Origin: Cynocephalus volans
Lineage: Eukaryota; Chordata; Mammalia; Dermoptera; Cynocephalidae
DNA length: 64,000 bases
Reading direction: 5' to 3'
Assembly: GCF_027409185.1 (NCBI RefSeq)
Contig: NC_084469.1
Location: 82,309,918 to 82,373,917 of the forward strand
Below the pieces are notes generated by a model. It searched no databases. It had not been told where the DNA came from and saw nothing but the letters and a program-made list of their open reading frames with translations. Each line of letters begins with the position of its first letter. The stretch's first letter is position 1. Shown here in pieces: positions 22,790 through 35,837 of this stretch. Made by a program: the position numbers and the translations under genes.

Positions 22790-24455
22790 TCCTGCTTATG
22801 ACAGCTGGCTTTTCCATCCTCAATCTCTCCTCACTATCTTCTACATTCAGAAAGACTCTTCTCCTTCCTTAGACCCTAACTCCTGCAATTATCCTGTGTG
22901 TCTTCTGTGAATACATAATGCCAACCCAGAACCTAGCTTCTCGGTTCTTTAAATACCTCTTGAACTCAGCTGTACTCTCTTCCAGGTCCTTATCACTAAT
23001 ATAAACCATACTACCTCTGAAGCATGAATTTTAAACATCTCCCTTCCTGAATGTCACTTTCTTATCCTTCTAGCTCACTTGTACTCATGCCACAAACTAT
23101 TCCACTTTCTCATTATATACCAGCTCTGTCTGAGCTTCGCCTCTCTCCTTGTGCAGCTAACATACTTTGCTCCAGCAATAATCTTTTCCTTGTAAAAAAA
23201 AACTCAAATTCTTGCTCCTTTCTTTATAATATCCTGCAAAGGATATCCTTTCTCCTATTATAAACCATTTCCTCCACTCACACCTTGGATCCCATCCCTT
23301 CTCACTTTCCCAAAGGCTTTGTTCCTATCGTACCTTCTGTCCCTCCAACATTAGTCCTGCTCTCTCCACTGGATTATTCTTAGCAGCAGCTACTATCTTG
23401 CAACATTCTCCCTTTGACATCCATATTCGCTTCTAGCTACCTCATTTCTCTGTAATCACAGCCAAACTTCTGAAGAGTTGCCTACGCACTAATTCTATTT
23501 CCTCATCTCCCATTCTCTCTTCAACATACTCCAACATCTACCATCCCCACCACTCCTCGTGAAATTGCTCTTTCAAGGTCACTAGAAACCTCCATGCTGT
23601 CAAATCCAATACACATTTTACAGACCTTTTTCTATCTCAACATGCAGTAAACACATTTTGATGTTCTTTCCTTGAAATATTCTCCTCTCGTTTTCATGGC
23701 AGCATAACATACTTGTTTTCCTCTTCCCTGATTGCTTGTTCCTTTTATTCCCCATTTTTCCCCTTTATTTTGTCCTTTTCCCCATCTTTTTTGATGGCTC
23801 CTCTTCCCTCTACATCATCCCTAAATAATGGCCTTCCTCAGGGCTTGCTCCTAGGCTACCTGCTTTTTTCTATGTACACTTTTTCCTTAGGTGATCTCAG
23901 TATTTCCGGGGCTTTACATATCCCCTATTTTCTGACAACTCTGTAGTTTAAATCTCCATCTTGGATATCTCTTTTGAGCAACAGATCTGCATATCCAAAT
24001 GTCTCCACTTAGATGCCACAGAGATATTTCAAACTTAACATGTTCAAAAGAGCTCTCACTTTTTTTGCAACATGCCTTCCTCTCTTCCCTCCACCAGTCT
24101 TCCCCATCTCAGTAAACGGCACTACCAAACAAATACCCTGAACTCTCACAGAAACCTGTAAGTAACTTTTGATATATTTTCTTCATTCCCCCATATGCAA
24201 CCCATCAGCAAGTCTACCTCTGCCTCTGTTAAACCTATCTCTAAAATATATCTCAGATATAGCTAGAGCAGTTACTTCCTATCTCAGTACCACCCTGTTT
24301 GTTTCCTTTATAGCATCAGTTTCAATTTGTAGTTATGTGTTTACTTATTTTTTTCTACACTAAAGCTCCATGAAGGTAGAGGTCATACCTTGCTTATTTA
24401 CTACTGTATTGCCAGAAGCACGTTAGGTCCTTAATAGTATTTATTGAGTGAGTGA
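22790..24455 (+). mobile_element. L2/CR1-clade LINE remnant with reverse-transcriptase coding traces
   Basis: A 1.6-kb pyrimidine-rich stretch matching the sense strand of an L2-type LINE. Around 23820-23905 it translates to LNNGLPQGLLLGYLLFSMYT, recognisable as the reverse-transcriptase motif GVPQGSVLGPLLF. Further on are CCACTTAGATGCCACAGAG, CATCTCAGTAAACGGCACTA and a 3' end with GCTCCATGAAGGTAGAGGTC and ATTTATTGAGTGAGTG. Many stops and frame breaks show it is long dead. Confidence 0.75.
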
Positions 24456-24984
24456 AACTCTATCTAGAAGAAATGACAGACCCTAGACGTTTACCTTCAT
24501 GGAGAATACAGGCATTTAAACAAAAAAAGGTACCTTACAATATATTGGGAACACCTCAACATGTATTCCAAAATTCCAAAATCTCTCCCTTCAGATTCTT
24601 TACCTAGGAAAGCACAAAGAAGGAGAAAGACAAGACTGGCCATTGTGAATTCTTTGCAAAGAGCAGAGGACCTGCTCAGATGTACCTGTGCTATGTTTCT
24701 CTAATGTAATAAACAGAGCACAAGCTTTGGAAATCAGTCAAGCCTGGGACCAAATCTCAATTCTTGCATAAGTTGTGTCTTCTTGAAAGTTACTAAAACA
24801 CTATAATCTATTTCCTCATCTGTTACTGGGAAGACACCATGACTGAGGATTAAATCATTTGTAGACAGCCTTCCTTCCACAGCCCTAATGTCTATCAGAT
24901 ATACAAATGGGAGTGGCAAGAAGTCGAGCCCAACTTCTCCCATTCTAAAACTGAGCACTACAGTTGGTAAGAATATCAATGAAA

Positions 24985-25125
24985 GGCCAAGCCCGTGGCG
25001 CACTCAGGAGAGTGCGGCACTGGGAGCGCGGCAACGCTCCCGCCGTGGGTTTGGATCCTATATAGGAATGGCCGGTGCACTCACTGGCTGAGTACCGGTC
25101 ACGAAAAAGACAAAAAAAAAAAAAA
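24985..25125 (+). mobile_element. tRNA-derived SINE, variant with internal hairpin, target-site duplication
   Basis: It starts GGCCAAGCCCGTGGCGCACT and ends with a second partial unit, TGAGTACCGGTCACG, plus an A-tail. In the first unit the usual anticodon region is replaced by GGGAGCGCGGCAACGCTCCC, a perfect 7-bp stem around a 6-base loop. The second unit lacks its anticodon arm and part of its B box. The 13-base duplication AATATCAATGAAA lies at 24972-24984 and 25126-25138. Confidence 0.88.
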
Positions 25126-25224
25126 AATATCAATGAAAATCTGATGTAGAGCAGAAGCCTTTTTTTAAAAACTGCCACATGTGCCACTCCCTTTTGGCAG
25201 GAATTATCTGGGTCTGAGAGAGTA

Positions 25225-25360
25225 CTGTTGAAGAGTGGAAAGAACACTGGACTTGGAGTTAGCTGATCTGAGTTTGAATACTGACTCTACTAACTGTGCC
25301 TTATGTGAATTTGCGTATTTCATTTAATCTCTTTAAGCTTTTCCCTTGTGTATAAAATGA
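25225..25360 (+). repeat. MIR SINE fragment
   Basis: Contains ACACTGGACTTGGAGTTAGC, GATCTGAGTTTGAATACTGA, a diverged core and TTTAATCTCTTTAAGC: the MIR order, with large divergence. Confidence 0.65.
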
Positions 25361-26081
25361 AAGACTCCTGGCACAGTGATGGCTCTCAGGGACAGTAATG
25401 AAATGTTCCATAAATCTTAATTTTGGATGAAAAAGCTGAGACAGAGTGTGGTTAATTAATTTGGGGCTGATGGTCATCAGACTGCTATAGATGGAGAAAG
25501 AAACCCCAGGCTACAAGGTGGATTCTTTCAAGTGTGAAAAAGATGAAGAAAATGTTCCAACTCTCAGACACCAGAACTACTATTCTAAGATGCTGTTTAT
25601 AAAAGGCAAAATGGCTACCGGAGTCTTCCTATCAGATTCATTTTGGTGAAAAGTGTCCACATGTAATAGCTCAGATGCTACAAGGAAAATGATGATATCA
25701 AAGAGAGCTGTTAAGCAGTGTTTAAAAATATCTCATTTCTGTTCTTTTGGCTCTTTCTTTGCCAAAACTGTAGGATGTCGGCAATGCTTCCAAACCTAAC
25801 ATCACCAGAAATGGCTGGGAGAAAAGGATATATGCAACAGAAACATGCAGTAATCTTTGTTTTTATTTGTCACTCTAGTTTAAATTCTCAAAGAACTCCT
25901 GGAATGTACGTTTTCTGGAAAGTCTACAGAAAAAGGCCATTGGACATGCAGGAGTCAGAACCTGTTTATGTCTTCACTCACAAAATCACTGGATTCTCTC
26001 AGAACAAGAAGTCAGATTTTGTTCACTTTCTCAACCAACGAAGTTTTGCCCAAGTTCTTTCAAAACTTCGAAATCCAAATC

Positions 26082-26176
26082 CAAGTTGGCTGGTTAGAGT
26101 ATGGTGTTGATAAAACCAAGGTCAAGGGTTGGATCCCCATACCAGTCAGGCACCAAAAACAAAAACAAAAAAAACA
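26082..26176 (+). mobile_element. tRNA-Ile-derived SINE, 5'-truncated monomer
   Basis: GTTGGCTGGTTAGAGTATGG, GATAAAACCAAGGTCAAGG and GGATCCCCATACCAGTCAGG, followed by an A-rich tail. Part of the A box is missing. Confidence 0.8.
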
Positions 26177-27166
26177 ACAACCATTCAAATCATGATATCT
26201 TAGGAATTCAAATAACTAAAATAATGCCTCTGGTTCTATTTTTCAAGTCCAGATTTATTGTCAAGAGTAAACAAGTTCTTCCGTAAAAGGCTCATTAGCG
26301 TTAATGACCACCTCAGAGTCAAATAGATAAGATGGATTTGGGGACTATAAGAACTTGAGGAAAACCATATCTACTAGTAATGATTTCAAATGTTAGGTGG
26401 AGAGATTATCATCTGCATAATTTATCAGATATATTTTCTGAAAATATTTTTTCTTTTAACTGACAAGAAGGAGGTGATGGTAAAGCTAAATTCAGTAGTA
26501 TAATGCAAACTTTTTCTAGTAACTGACCTTTAAAGCTCATATAAGCACCCTATAAAATATTTCATAATGTCCTCAGCAGTCATATTCAAATACCAATTTC
26601 CACCAGATGCCTCAACTCGGTCCTGGGGCCCAGGCCTTCAGCTGAGACACAGTTAGGGAGAAAGATGGAAATAGGGCTAGATGTGTCCATGGGGTTAAGT
26701 TTCTAAAGAAATTATGCAGTAAATTACTGAAAAGATATTATCTTGGTCTATACCAACAGCAGCCTGAAGCTAAAGCTATGCTCATGTTTTCAGACATTTT
26801 TTGGGGGCCGATTCCCTATCTCCTCCCTCAAACATTTGACAGCACGAATAAATCCTTAATTGAAGTACATACAATAGGAATGTAGAATTTTTCTAAAGAG
26901 GAAAGTCAGAGAAAGTCAGAGACCCTATTCTTAAAATGGAACTGGATGGCAGATAATAAGATAAGACTGGGTTTCTAAAGGAAGAAATGACAGGGTCTCT
27001 GGTTCATCACATTAAAGAGTAAAACACAATACCATACAGAAAACAAGTTTCCAAACTTAAGATAAAATTCAGTCTCTGGCAACACCCAATTCTACTTCTC
27101 CCCCGATCTATTAAGCAAACAACAGAGTGAACCAATGTGTACCAACAAAGAAATCAGAATTATTAC

Positions 27167-27309
27167 CTCCATTTCATACATCGGCGGCCCAAGGATGTCT
27201 TTCAGAGCATGAAAATCAATCAAAATCGGCATTTCAGGTGGTAGAGCCAGGTCTGTAGTGTCATTAATAGATTCAGGTTTTGCATCTTCTAAGACGTGTT
27301 CTCTGCAAC
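27167..27309 (-). CDS. LONP2: LONP2 exon: linker between AAA+ and protease domains
   Basis: The exon has 143 nucleotides: two bases that complete a split Gly codon, then 47 residues from CREHVLEDAKPES to LKDILGPPMYEME. Human-type numbering is about 600-646. It is the acidic, less conserved peroxisomal-Lon segment that joins the AAA+ small domain to the protease domain. The segment LIDFHALKDILGPPMYE is typical of LONP2. The acceptor is CTTAG before GTTGCAG; the donor is GAG followed by GTAATA. Both splice phases match the neighbouring exons. Confidence 0.96.
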
Positions 27310-30300
27310 CTAAGAGAGAAAAATTTATTTAGAAGATCTAACAGATTTGCAGAGTTGAAAACTCATTAGCAGTAAATAAATATCAAACAGAAGCACAGTG
27401 GACTTCAACAAATTCAGTCCCTTTTATGCATTTATTAAGCCACAAAAACTTACCTTGTGTATCTGTGGAACACAGGTGAAAGAATAAGTCTTTCAAGAAC
27501 CCCTTGAAGGTGATATTTGCAATTGCCTTGTTCACTGACTTTATTCACTGTCTATCTCCCCCACTAAAGTGTAAGCTCCAGGAGGGCAGCAACCTTGCCT
27601 GTATTCTTTTAACCATTATATTCTTAAGTCAAGAAGAATACCTGCCACTATTCAACTAATGGCCCTTAGAGGTCAGATACCAAAGAGTCAAAAGCAATAG
27701 ATTTACTTTGTGCAATTCTCATAACTCAGGGCTTGTGGCAAACTTTTCAATTCCCTTTTCAGAGGAGTTTGATCAGATATTCCATTTTGTAATGGGCAAC
27801 ATGAACTTGGAAATAATTGAACCCATATAAGCAATGCCTCTTTTGTAAGCATATAGCTCAACTCTAATATCATTTTCCAATAAATAAATAAAATTGGCAG
27901 TGTGAAGGTAAGAGAATACAAAGCCTGGTTTGAAAGCCCTATAATAATGGACTATTTCTTTTATCCTCCTGAGAGCTCTGGTTGGTTAAAATCGTGTCAA
28001 AGTATTAACTCATTTTGGTTTGATTCTGGACATACAGGGAGCAGGACCCAATTGACCTGTCAGATGACATTCTCTATTGGTCTTTGTCATTCCAGTTCAA
28101 GTAAAGAAAAATATTACATAATCTGTGGCTAGAAACCTAAAATGAGTAGAAGTTTAAACATGTACAAAATATCTGGTTCTATTCTATATCATTCCTAGCC
28201 TTTTCTTTATTTTAGTTTTGCCACAATTATTCTACTACTTGTACTATCTTATGAAGTGTTTTGATTTAAAAGCTTTCTTTTATGACCTTTTTTTACATAC
28301 TCCCTTCCTTCTGCAAGTGGTTACTGTATATACTAATACACAACATATAGTAATTATAGTTACCTAACATTGTATATCTATACATGACTTATTTTAGTTT
28401 TGCTATGATTCTTCCATTCTTATATTTTGTGTAGTTAAAAGAATTTTTTTCACTACTTTCCTTCCAAAGTGATTACTGAATATATTTAATAGTAGTAGAC
28501 CCTAATTTTAGACTCTAGCAATAATACCTAGAGACATCCTGGGGTGTCACTAAATGATCCTAGTGTGAGCTTTAGGATGAAGGGTTCTACTAGCCTGCTG
28601 GGCTCTACTGGGCTCCTCTTCAAGACTGAATCATGAATGATACAGGAGAGAAAACACAACAGTTCACATTTTCTGCCATTTGATGGCTATTTGACAGTGC
28701 AAATTATGCTATGCAAAGAATTAAACCTCTCATTATCTATTTCTGCAGGACTGTTGTGAGAATTAAAAAGAAGATCCTTTGCAGACAGCAAAATGCAATA
28801 TACATGTTGTATCATAAGTGTAAGTCTTGAGTTACACATGTTCTTCTAATCATACCTCTGTAATTTCATTTGATCTTCCAAGGTTTGACTCAACCATATT
28901 CTAGGAAGTCTTCTTTCACAGCACTTACTTGTTTCACAAAACCTAGCTATTTCTGGGTTACTCAGTAGCCTGTGGAAAAAGGAGATTTTTCTGCCTGCTG
29001 CTCTATTTGCAGTGTATTCCAAGCAAAATCAATGACCAAGGGTGGGAAAGCACTCAAATGATCAGTTTAACTACATGTAGATCTCAGAACAGAAGAGAAA
29101 GCAGGTGTTGCTTAATTAAAATTAACACACAGAAAGAAAAGCACTAGCTGTCTAAGGTTACTATACTCTAAAGATGCAAGGTAGTGGTACTCTGAAACTT
29201 CAGCCAGTGCACAAAGAGGCAGCAAGCTTCTGTACTCTGTAGTGCTTTGTGACAAGCTTTACTGAGATCTAATTACTGTTTCCAGCCTGTATTTCACTAT
29301 CACAGGAGGAAGTAAAGCTGGATGGGTGAAAGCCGATCCACAATTATGTAACCAATGCTTTGGGACATCCAATCCCTTTCCAAGTGTAGTACTGAATTCA
29401 GTGCTTTGAGTGCTGAGGGAGTGGGGGCGAGGAGAGCTATTTCTAATGTAACTAGACCTTTTAATATAAAAGATGGCACTTTAGGCACAGCAGCTGTGTT
29501 ACAAAAAGTTCAATAAACTCGGAACTAATTTGCACTTCAAAATGTTCCATCATTAGAACACAAGCCTAGTCAAGAAAATGGTGCCAACTAATTGGGAGAG
29601 ATAGGATAGCACTGGATTTTAAGAATCATCCACTGGACCTTGTGTGATGCAAAATGAAGAGTAAGGAAATATTGGGTTTTCATAAAATACACACTTTGAT
29701 TCCTCATTAAAACAAAGAAAACATCATCTCACAAAGATGCCACTCAAGGAATGAGGCCCAAGTTCTATCAGAACCTTTTGAGTCCTGTGCACAAGTTTTC
29801 AAGCATTCAGCTCTGGTATCATTTTCTTCCTTGTCAGAAGGGATCAGCACCAAGAGGAGACAGTGGCAGAGTCCCTAGGTTTAATTGCTGGCCTTGCACA
29901 AGATTGTAACATTCAAGCAAGATGGGCTTTTTTAAGGCAAAGAAAAAAAATACAACAAAAAAAGGTTCAACATTCCAATATAACATGGATCTTGTCCCAC
30001 AAATCCTTCCTACTGGAATTGGGCAGTTTTCTTCTTATGTGCCCTTCTCTTGGACTAAAATAGTGGATCTTAACAAATGGAAAAACCAATTATTTCACTG
30101 AGAAGCAAAAGTTTAAATTATAAAAGCAAGATACCATTTTCTGGTTACAAAAATAAAGTGACTAGTAAAGAAGTTTAAGAAATGACAAAGGCCAGTGTTA
30201 AAGAAAGTGAAGAGATCTTCTTGAATGCTTGTTTTTGAAATATAAACTGCTTTCATCTTTCAGGAAAGCCATTTGGCAATATACTGAAAGCCTTCCAAAT

Positions 30301-32266
30301 ATTCATAATCTCAGACTCAGTGATTCTTTTTTGTGGCAATCTATGCTTAAGGACTTACACAAAAATACAGACAACAGTTTATGCAGTTACTCACCACAGC
30401 ATTACATATAATAGCAAAAACTAGATCCAATGTAAATGACCAACATTAGGAACAACGTTAAATAAACTTTTGTATATCCATCTGACAAAACACTGCACAG
30501 TCACTACAATTTTCTAAGTATTTTGAAGTAATGTGAGACAATTCTTTTGAAACAGGTTAAATTGGGCAAGGAGGAAGGTATAAATTTCACACAGCATGAT
30601 TTTTACATATATAAAAAATGATATAGTCCAAAATATTAAGAGAAGTTATTCTTTAAAGTTATGAGATTAACATTATATGAAATAGTAAATAATTGTCTCC
30701 AATCCTGGCTCTGGCTTCTTAGTTGGCCTTGAACAAAGTTATTTTACCTCTTTGTATCTGGCTTTCTAGTCAGTAAAACCAGAATAATTATAGTGCCCTT
30801 GGAGAGTTGCTAGGAGAATTTAATAATGCTTTTAAAAGCTTTAATATGTACAGATGAGAGGTACTGAGTTATAGTATTAGCTCCCTTTTTAGAGTCGTAT
30901 TTACTATATATACTTCTAAGACACATATTCTTACTCCATAACCCTTTTGTTGTAAGAAAACAAAAAGTTCTCTACACCTAATTCTACCCAAGGGCCCACA
31001 GACAGGGCTCTCACTACAATGGCATGACTGCTGGGAATCATGTAAATCAAATATGTACAAGAAAAAAGAAAAAGACATCAAGCCTCAAGACTCGCCCCTA
31101 TGCTATACCATACATACTACTTCACACAAAGACTACCTTATTAAAACTCTCTTTACAAATAATTTCGAAGACTATTCTTAAAAGTAATAAAGCACTATTA
31201 AATAGAGGTTATAAGGACATGGAAAAATAAAATGAGTAGGATAAACTAGCTCAACCTCACCTACTTCAACTATTTTTCTCACTTAAAAGAAATAAAACTG
31301 TTCTGAAAGTAGGAGGGAGTTAAAGTTTTCTTAGTTGATTTACTCTGCTCAGAGAAATCTCCCAGCCCTTCTTTCTAGGTATTATCGGCCTGTTCTGAGC
31401 CTAAATCAGGACATAGCCTAGATGGTCAGGGCATAACCAAGGAATTTAATGCATTAAGGTAGCAGACAAGCAAACAGCACCTGGGGCAGAACCAGCAGCG
31501 CACTCTCAGTATGGACTGCGGTGACGGCGGCTGGCAGAAAGGGAAATGTGGGTGTACTCCCCAAGGGGACTCAGCCATACTCAATAGCTGATGTCACCAC
31601 AGCTATTAAAAAAGTAAATTCTATAGCTACAAGTAACTCGTCAGCCTCCTGAGGATTAAGTTTTTACTAAGCATCTGTCACTAGAAAATGACCAAGTATT
31701 CTTTCCACCCATTTTTTTCCCTCCGCCATAGGAAATCATTGAAATGTCTTTCCTGATTTCAATGAAAGCAGGCCCAAGAGGCAAAGAATCATGGGGATGG
31801 GGTTTGGGGGGAGATGGGAACAAAGATATTGAAAGGGGAGGAAAGGAGGAAGGATGAAGGGTGTAATACCTCGAAAGCTCCAATAGCTCTGTAAAAACAC
31901 ACACACAAAGAAAAAGTTCCTTGCCTTCTGAATAAATCTTACAGCAAAAAACAGTATCTCTTGGCAGGTGATCCAACCAATAGAAAGTAGCAGAGAGGTC
32001 AGGAATGTAAAAAGCCTAACACCAACAATTCCCCAGAATGTAGCAGAAACTGCAATGTATCTAACCACAGAAATCCCTATAAGATCTATAATCTTTACTC
32101 AAGACAGAAAATTTTAGTTATCACTTCTTAAGTGCACATACTGCACTTTTGAGCCCAGTCCCATGAGTTCAAAAGCTACATACATTTTGTGGTATAGGGG
32201 TATAACAGGAACCCATTCTTCTAGATTATGAAAGAAGTGTTCATTTCCACAAAGAGCCAGCCAGTT

Positions 32267-32372
32267 TTTATTTATTTTATTTTATTTTTTGGCAGCTGGC
32301 TGGTACGGGGAAACGAACCCTTGACCTTGGCGTTATAGGGTCGCACTCTAACCAACAGAGCTAACGACCCAG
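32267..32372 (-). mobile_element. tRNA-Ile-derived SINE, monomeric, antisense
   Basis: TTTGGCAGCTGGCTGGTACG, CCTTGACCTTGGCGTTATAG and GCTAACGACCCAGC, with an ATTTT-rich tail to the left. Moderately diverged. Confidence 0.8.
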
Positions 32373-32649
32373 CACCACCACCCCCCTTTTTTTGAAGAGC
32401 AGGTTTTTAATGCATGTGGGGTAGAGATGGAAAAGAGAAAGATGGGTGTACAATACTATTATTGCAGCCAGTATTAAAACAGTATCCAGAAACAGGGGGC
32501 TAATTCCCCCCCCAAAAAAACTACTACTATTTGTCATACTAATATGATGTCCTTGGGAAACAGTTTCTTGAGAATATCTAGGTTGCATTCTGAGGCTTAG
32601 GAAGAATCAGGAATTCAAGAAGCACAGAGAAGAACCATGATACATAAAA

Positions 32650-32766
32650 TTTTATTTTATTTTATTATTTTATTATTTTTTAAAAGATGACTGGTAAGGG
32701 GATCTTAACTCTTGACTTGGTGTTGTCAGCACCACGCTCTCCCAAGTGAGCCACGGGCCAGCCCCG
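32650..32766 (-). mobile_element. tRNA-derived SINE, single unit with dimer-type tail, antisense
   Basis: GATGACTGGTAAGGGGATCT, TTGACTTGGTGTTGTCAGCA and AAGTGAGCCACGGGCCAGCC on +. The tail resembles the second unit of the dimer and the head the first, so it may be an internally deleted dimer. A near-perfect duplication, ATACATAAAATTTTA on the left and ATATATAAAATTTTA on the right, flanks it. Confidence 0.82.
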
Positions 32767-33327
32767 ATATATAAAATTTTAAAAGCTGAACAGAAACTGA
32801 AAGATCTGGTGCAAATCTCCATTTTATACCCAAGGAAAACGAGACCCAGAGAGGTTAAACAAATTTCTTGAAGTCCACAGTAGTCAAAGACAGTACCAGG
32901 ACTCCTGACTCCCAGCCAGAGATGCCTTTTGTCTCGGCCTAAAGTCCAGTCTAGAAAGCTACCTTTAGCTCAGGAGTTCCTTGACAAGGCCAGGCAATCT
33001 GGTGATAAATTTAGAAATTAGATTATTTTTTTCCTGACTGAAAATAACGAACAAACTGGTATTATAAACATAGATTAGATTCCCTTCTTCTATGACTGTT
33101 GTCAGGAAAAACTGCACTAGACTTGGAAATGAACAAAACTAGATTACTGGATGTATTGTCTAGTGTTCCCTTCTGGGCTGTCTGTGTCTTAATTGCCTTT
33201 CATCTATTTTTCATTTCTGCAAGATGTATAAAACTGTTAGAAATGCACCAAAGATTCTTGTCCATAGAAATGAAAATGAATTTTGTCCAGTAGCAGTACA
33301 ATTGAACCCTCTTCCACCTGTCCCCAC

Positions 33328-35310
33328 CTTCAGGAGGCCCTGGGGTCAGACAGCCTGGGTTTGAAGTCTAGCTTTCACTGAAAAACTGTGTGACTTTGGG
33401 AAAGTTCCTTAACCTCCTTTTTTTAAAGCTGCTTTTATTATGGCAGAATACTCATATATATCTATAACATAATATTTATCATTTCAACCATATGTAAGTG
33501 TATAATTTAGTGGCACTAAATACATTCACAATAGTGTTATAATCATCACCACTATCTATACCCAAAACTACTACTACATTTCTTACATAAATTCTGTACC
33601 CATTAAGTAATAATTCCCCATTCTCCCCTCCCTGCAGCCCTGGTAACCACCATTCTGTTTCTATAAATTTTACTATTTTAGATACCTCATCTAAGAGGAA
33701 TCATACAGTGTTTGCCCTTCTGTGTCTGGCTGATCTCACTTGGTATAATATTTCAAGGTTCACCCATGTCGTAGCATGTATCAAAATTTCATTCCTGTTT
33801 AGGGCTGAACAACATTCCACTGTATGTATATACCACATTTTGTTTATCCACTCATCTGTTGATAAATACGTGGATTGCTTCCACCTTTTGGCTGATGTGA
33901 TTAATGTTGCTATGAACATCAGTATAAAATATCTGTTCCAGTCCCTGCTTTCAATTCTTTTAGATCTATACTTAGGAATGGATTTGCTTGATTATATTTT
34001 AGTTCTATGTTTAATTTTTGAAGAACTGCCAAATTGTTTTCTACAGTGGCTGTACCATTTGACATTCCTGTTAGCAATATACAAGGGTTCCAGTCTCTCC
34101 ACATCCTTGCCAACACGTGTTATTTTCCATTTTTTTGATTATATCCATTATACTAGGTGTGAAGTAATATCTTATTGTAGTTTTGATATGCATTTCCCTA
34201 ATGACCAATAAGGCTGAGAATCTTTTCATGTGCTTATTGGCCATCTGTATATCTTCTTTGAAGAAATGTCTCTTAAAATCCTTTGCCAACTTCTTTTTTT
34301 TTTCATTTTTTTTTTTTTTCCATGTTTCAATGTAGGAATTCTTTATATATTCTGGATATCAATACCTTATCACATATATGATTTGCAAATATTTTCTCAC
34401 ATTGTGTAGGCTGTTTATTCATTTTTTTGATAGTATCGTTGAATGCACAGAAGTTTTTAATTTTGATGAAGTCCAATTTATCTATTTTTTTCTTTTTGCT
34501 GCCTATGCTTTTGGTGTCACATCCATGAAATCATTGTCAAATACAATGTCATGAAGATTTTTCTCCAATGTTTTCTCCTAAGAGTTGCATAGTTTTAGCT
34601 CATAAGTTTAGAGCTTTGATCCATTTTTAGTTAATTTTTATATATGGTGAAAGGTAAGAGTCTAAGTCCAATTTCATTCTTTTGCAAGTGGATATCCAGT
34701 TTTCCCAGCACGATTTGTTGAAAAGACTGTCCTTTCCCCACTGAATGGTCTTGGCACCCTTGTTAAAAATCAATTGACCATATACGTGAGTGTTTATTTC
34801 TGGGCTCTCTATTCTACTTCATTGGTCTATATTTCTATCCTTATGCCAATACCATACTGCTTTAATTACTGTAGCTTTGTAGTAATTTTGAAGTCAGGAA
34901 GTGTGGGTCCTCCATTTTGTTGTTGTTCTTAAAGACTGTTTTGGCTATTTGGTGCCCCTTGCAATTCCATGTGAACTTGAATACTGGCCTTTTCATTTCT
35001 GTGAAAAAGCCTGCTGCGAGGGATTGCACTGAATCTGTAGATCATTTGGGGTAGAACTGACACCGTAACAATTTTAAATCTTCCTTTCCATGAACACAGG
35101 ATGTTTTTCCATTTACTTATACAAGTCTTTCACCTCCTTGGTTAGATTAATTCCTAAGTACTTAATTCTTCTAGATGCTATTGTAAATGGAAGTGCTTTC
35201 TTAATTTCCTTCTCAGATCATTCATTTCCTTAACCTCTTTAAGCTTCCATTTCCTCATCTGAAATGAGGAAAACAGTACCTATACTTCAAACAGTTGTTA
35301 TAGGGATAAT
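33328..35310 (+). repeat. MIR SINE split in two by an L1 insertion
   Basis: The left part (33328-33416) has CAGCCTGGGTTTGAAGTCTA and GTGTGACTTTGGGAAAGTTC. The right part (35226-35310) continues with TTAACCTCTTTAAGCTTCC and CTCATCTGAAATGAGG. The MIR is continuous once the L1 at 33417-35225 is removed. Confidence 0.78.
33417..35225 (-). mobile_element. L1 3' end, antisense, 5'-truncated, inside a MIR
   Basis: Read on the - strand it encodes broken ORF2 C-terminal sequence ([60 protein letters not shown]) and then the 3' UTR. The 12-base duplication TTCCTTAACCTC lies at 33405-33416 and 35226-35237. It is 1.8 kb long, truncated within the reverse-transcriptase region, with many stops. Confidence 0.85.
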
Positions 35311-35344
35311 GTTTATAGGATATAGGGACAATGAAAGCAATATT

Positions 35345-35585
35345 GTAGCTACTGAGTTTAGACTTGGAGCCAGCCTCCCTAGGTTAGAATCTTGAGTCTG
35401 GCATATACTAGCTATGAACCCTGGCCAATTTATTTAATCTTCTGTGCCTTTGTTTTCTATCTGCAAATTAATCTAAAAATAATACATATCTTACAAGGTC
35501 ATCAGAAGATTAAATAAGTAAATACATGTAAAATGCTTGGAACAGAATCTGGCACATAGCAGGAACTTTCTAAATGAGAGCTATT
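35345..35585 (+). repeat. MIR SINE
   Basis: GAGTTTAGACTTGGAGCCAG, ACTAGCTATGAACCCTGGCC, then AAATGCTTGGAACAGAATCT and GGCACATAGCAGGAAC, in MIR order including the 3' part. Confidence 0.75.
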
Positions 35586-35837
35586 CTTCCTGCCAGGATT
35601 ATCACAACAGCCTACTAATTGGTTCTGCTTAGTTTTTCTACTATCCATTTTATTTACTACTTGTAAATGAATCTTTCTAAATAACTGTTCTAATTATATT
35701 ATATCACTTGCAGACTTAAACATCTTTATGAGTTTTTCACCACAGATTAAGGAAATTACTAACTCCTGAGAGTTGCATTCAAGATCCACCACAGCATAGT
35801 GCCAAATTAGCTTTCTAATCCTAGCTCCCACTATTCT

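Larger units (their letters stand above)
17865..27166 (-). other. LONP2: LONP2 intron (9.3 kb)
   Basis: The intron runs from donor GTAATA (27166-27161) to acceptor AAG at 17865 (- strand). It holds a SINE (21490-21577), an L2 LINE remnant (22790-24455), MIR pieces (about 24715-24840 and 25225-25360), a SINE variant with target-site duplication (24985-25125) and a truncated SINE (26082-26176). About 20530-20870 resembles an old common mammalian repeat I cannot name. The stretches 17900-20500 and 26200-27160 hold nothing I recognise. Confidence 0.8.

Noticed and set aside
25718..26110. A 130-codon + strand frame in a LONP2 intron.
   Set aside because: No homology recognised, and it runs into a tRNA-derived SINE at its 3' end, so it is a chance frame.
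31656..32068. Overlapping - strand frames of 106 and 110 codons.
   Set aside because: No recognisable domain, start context or codon signature; they lie in a LONP2 intron on the LONP2 strand with no splice sites supporting an exon.
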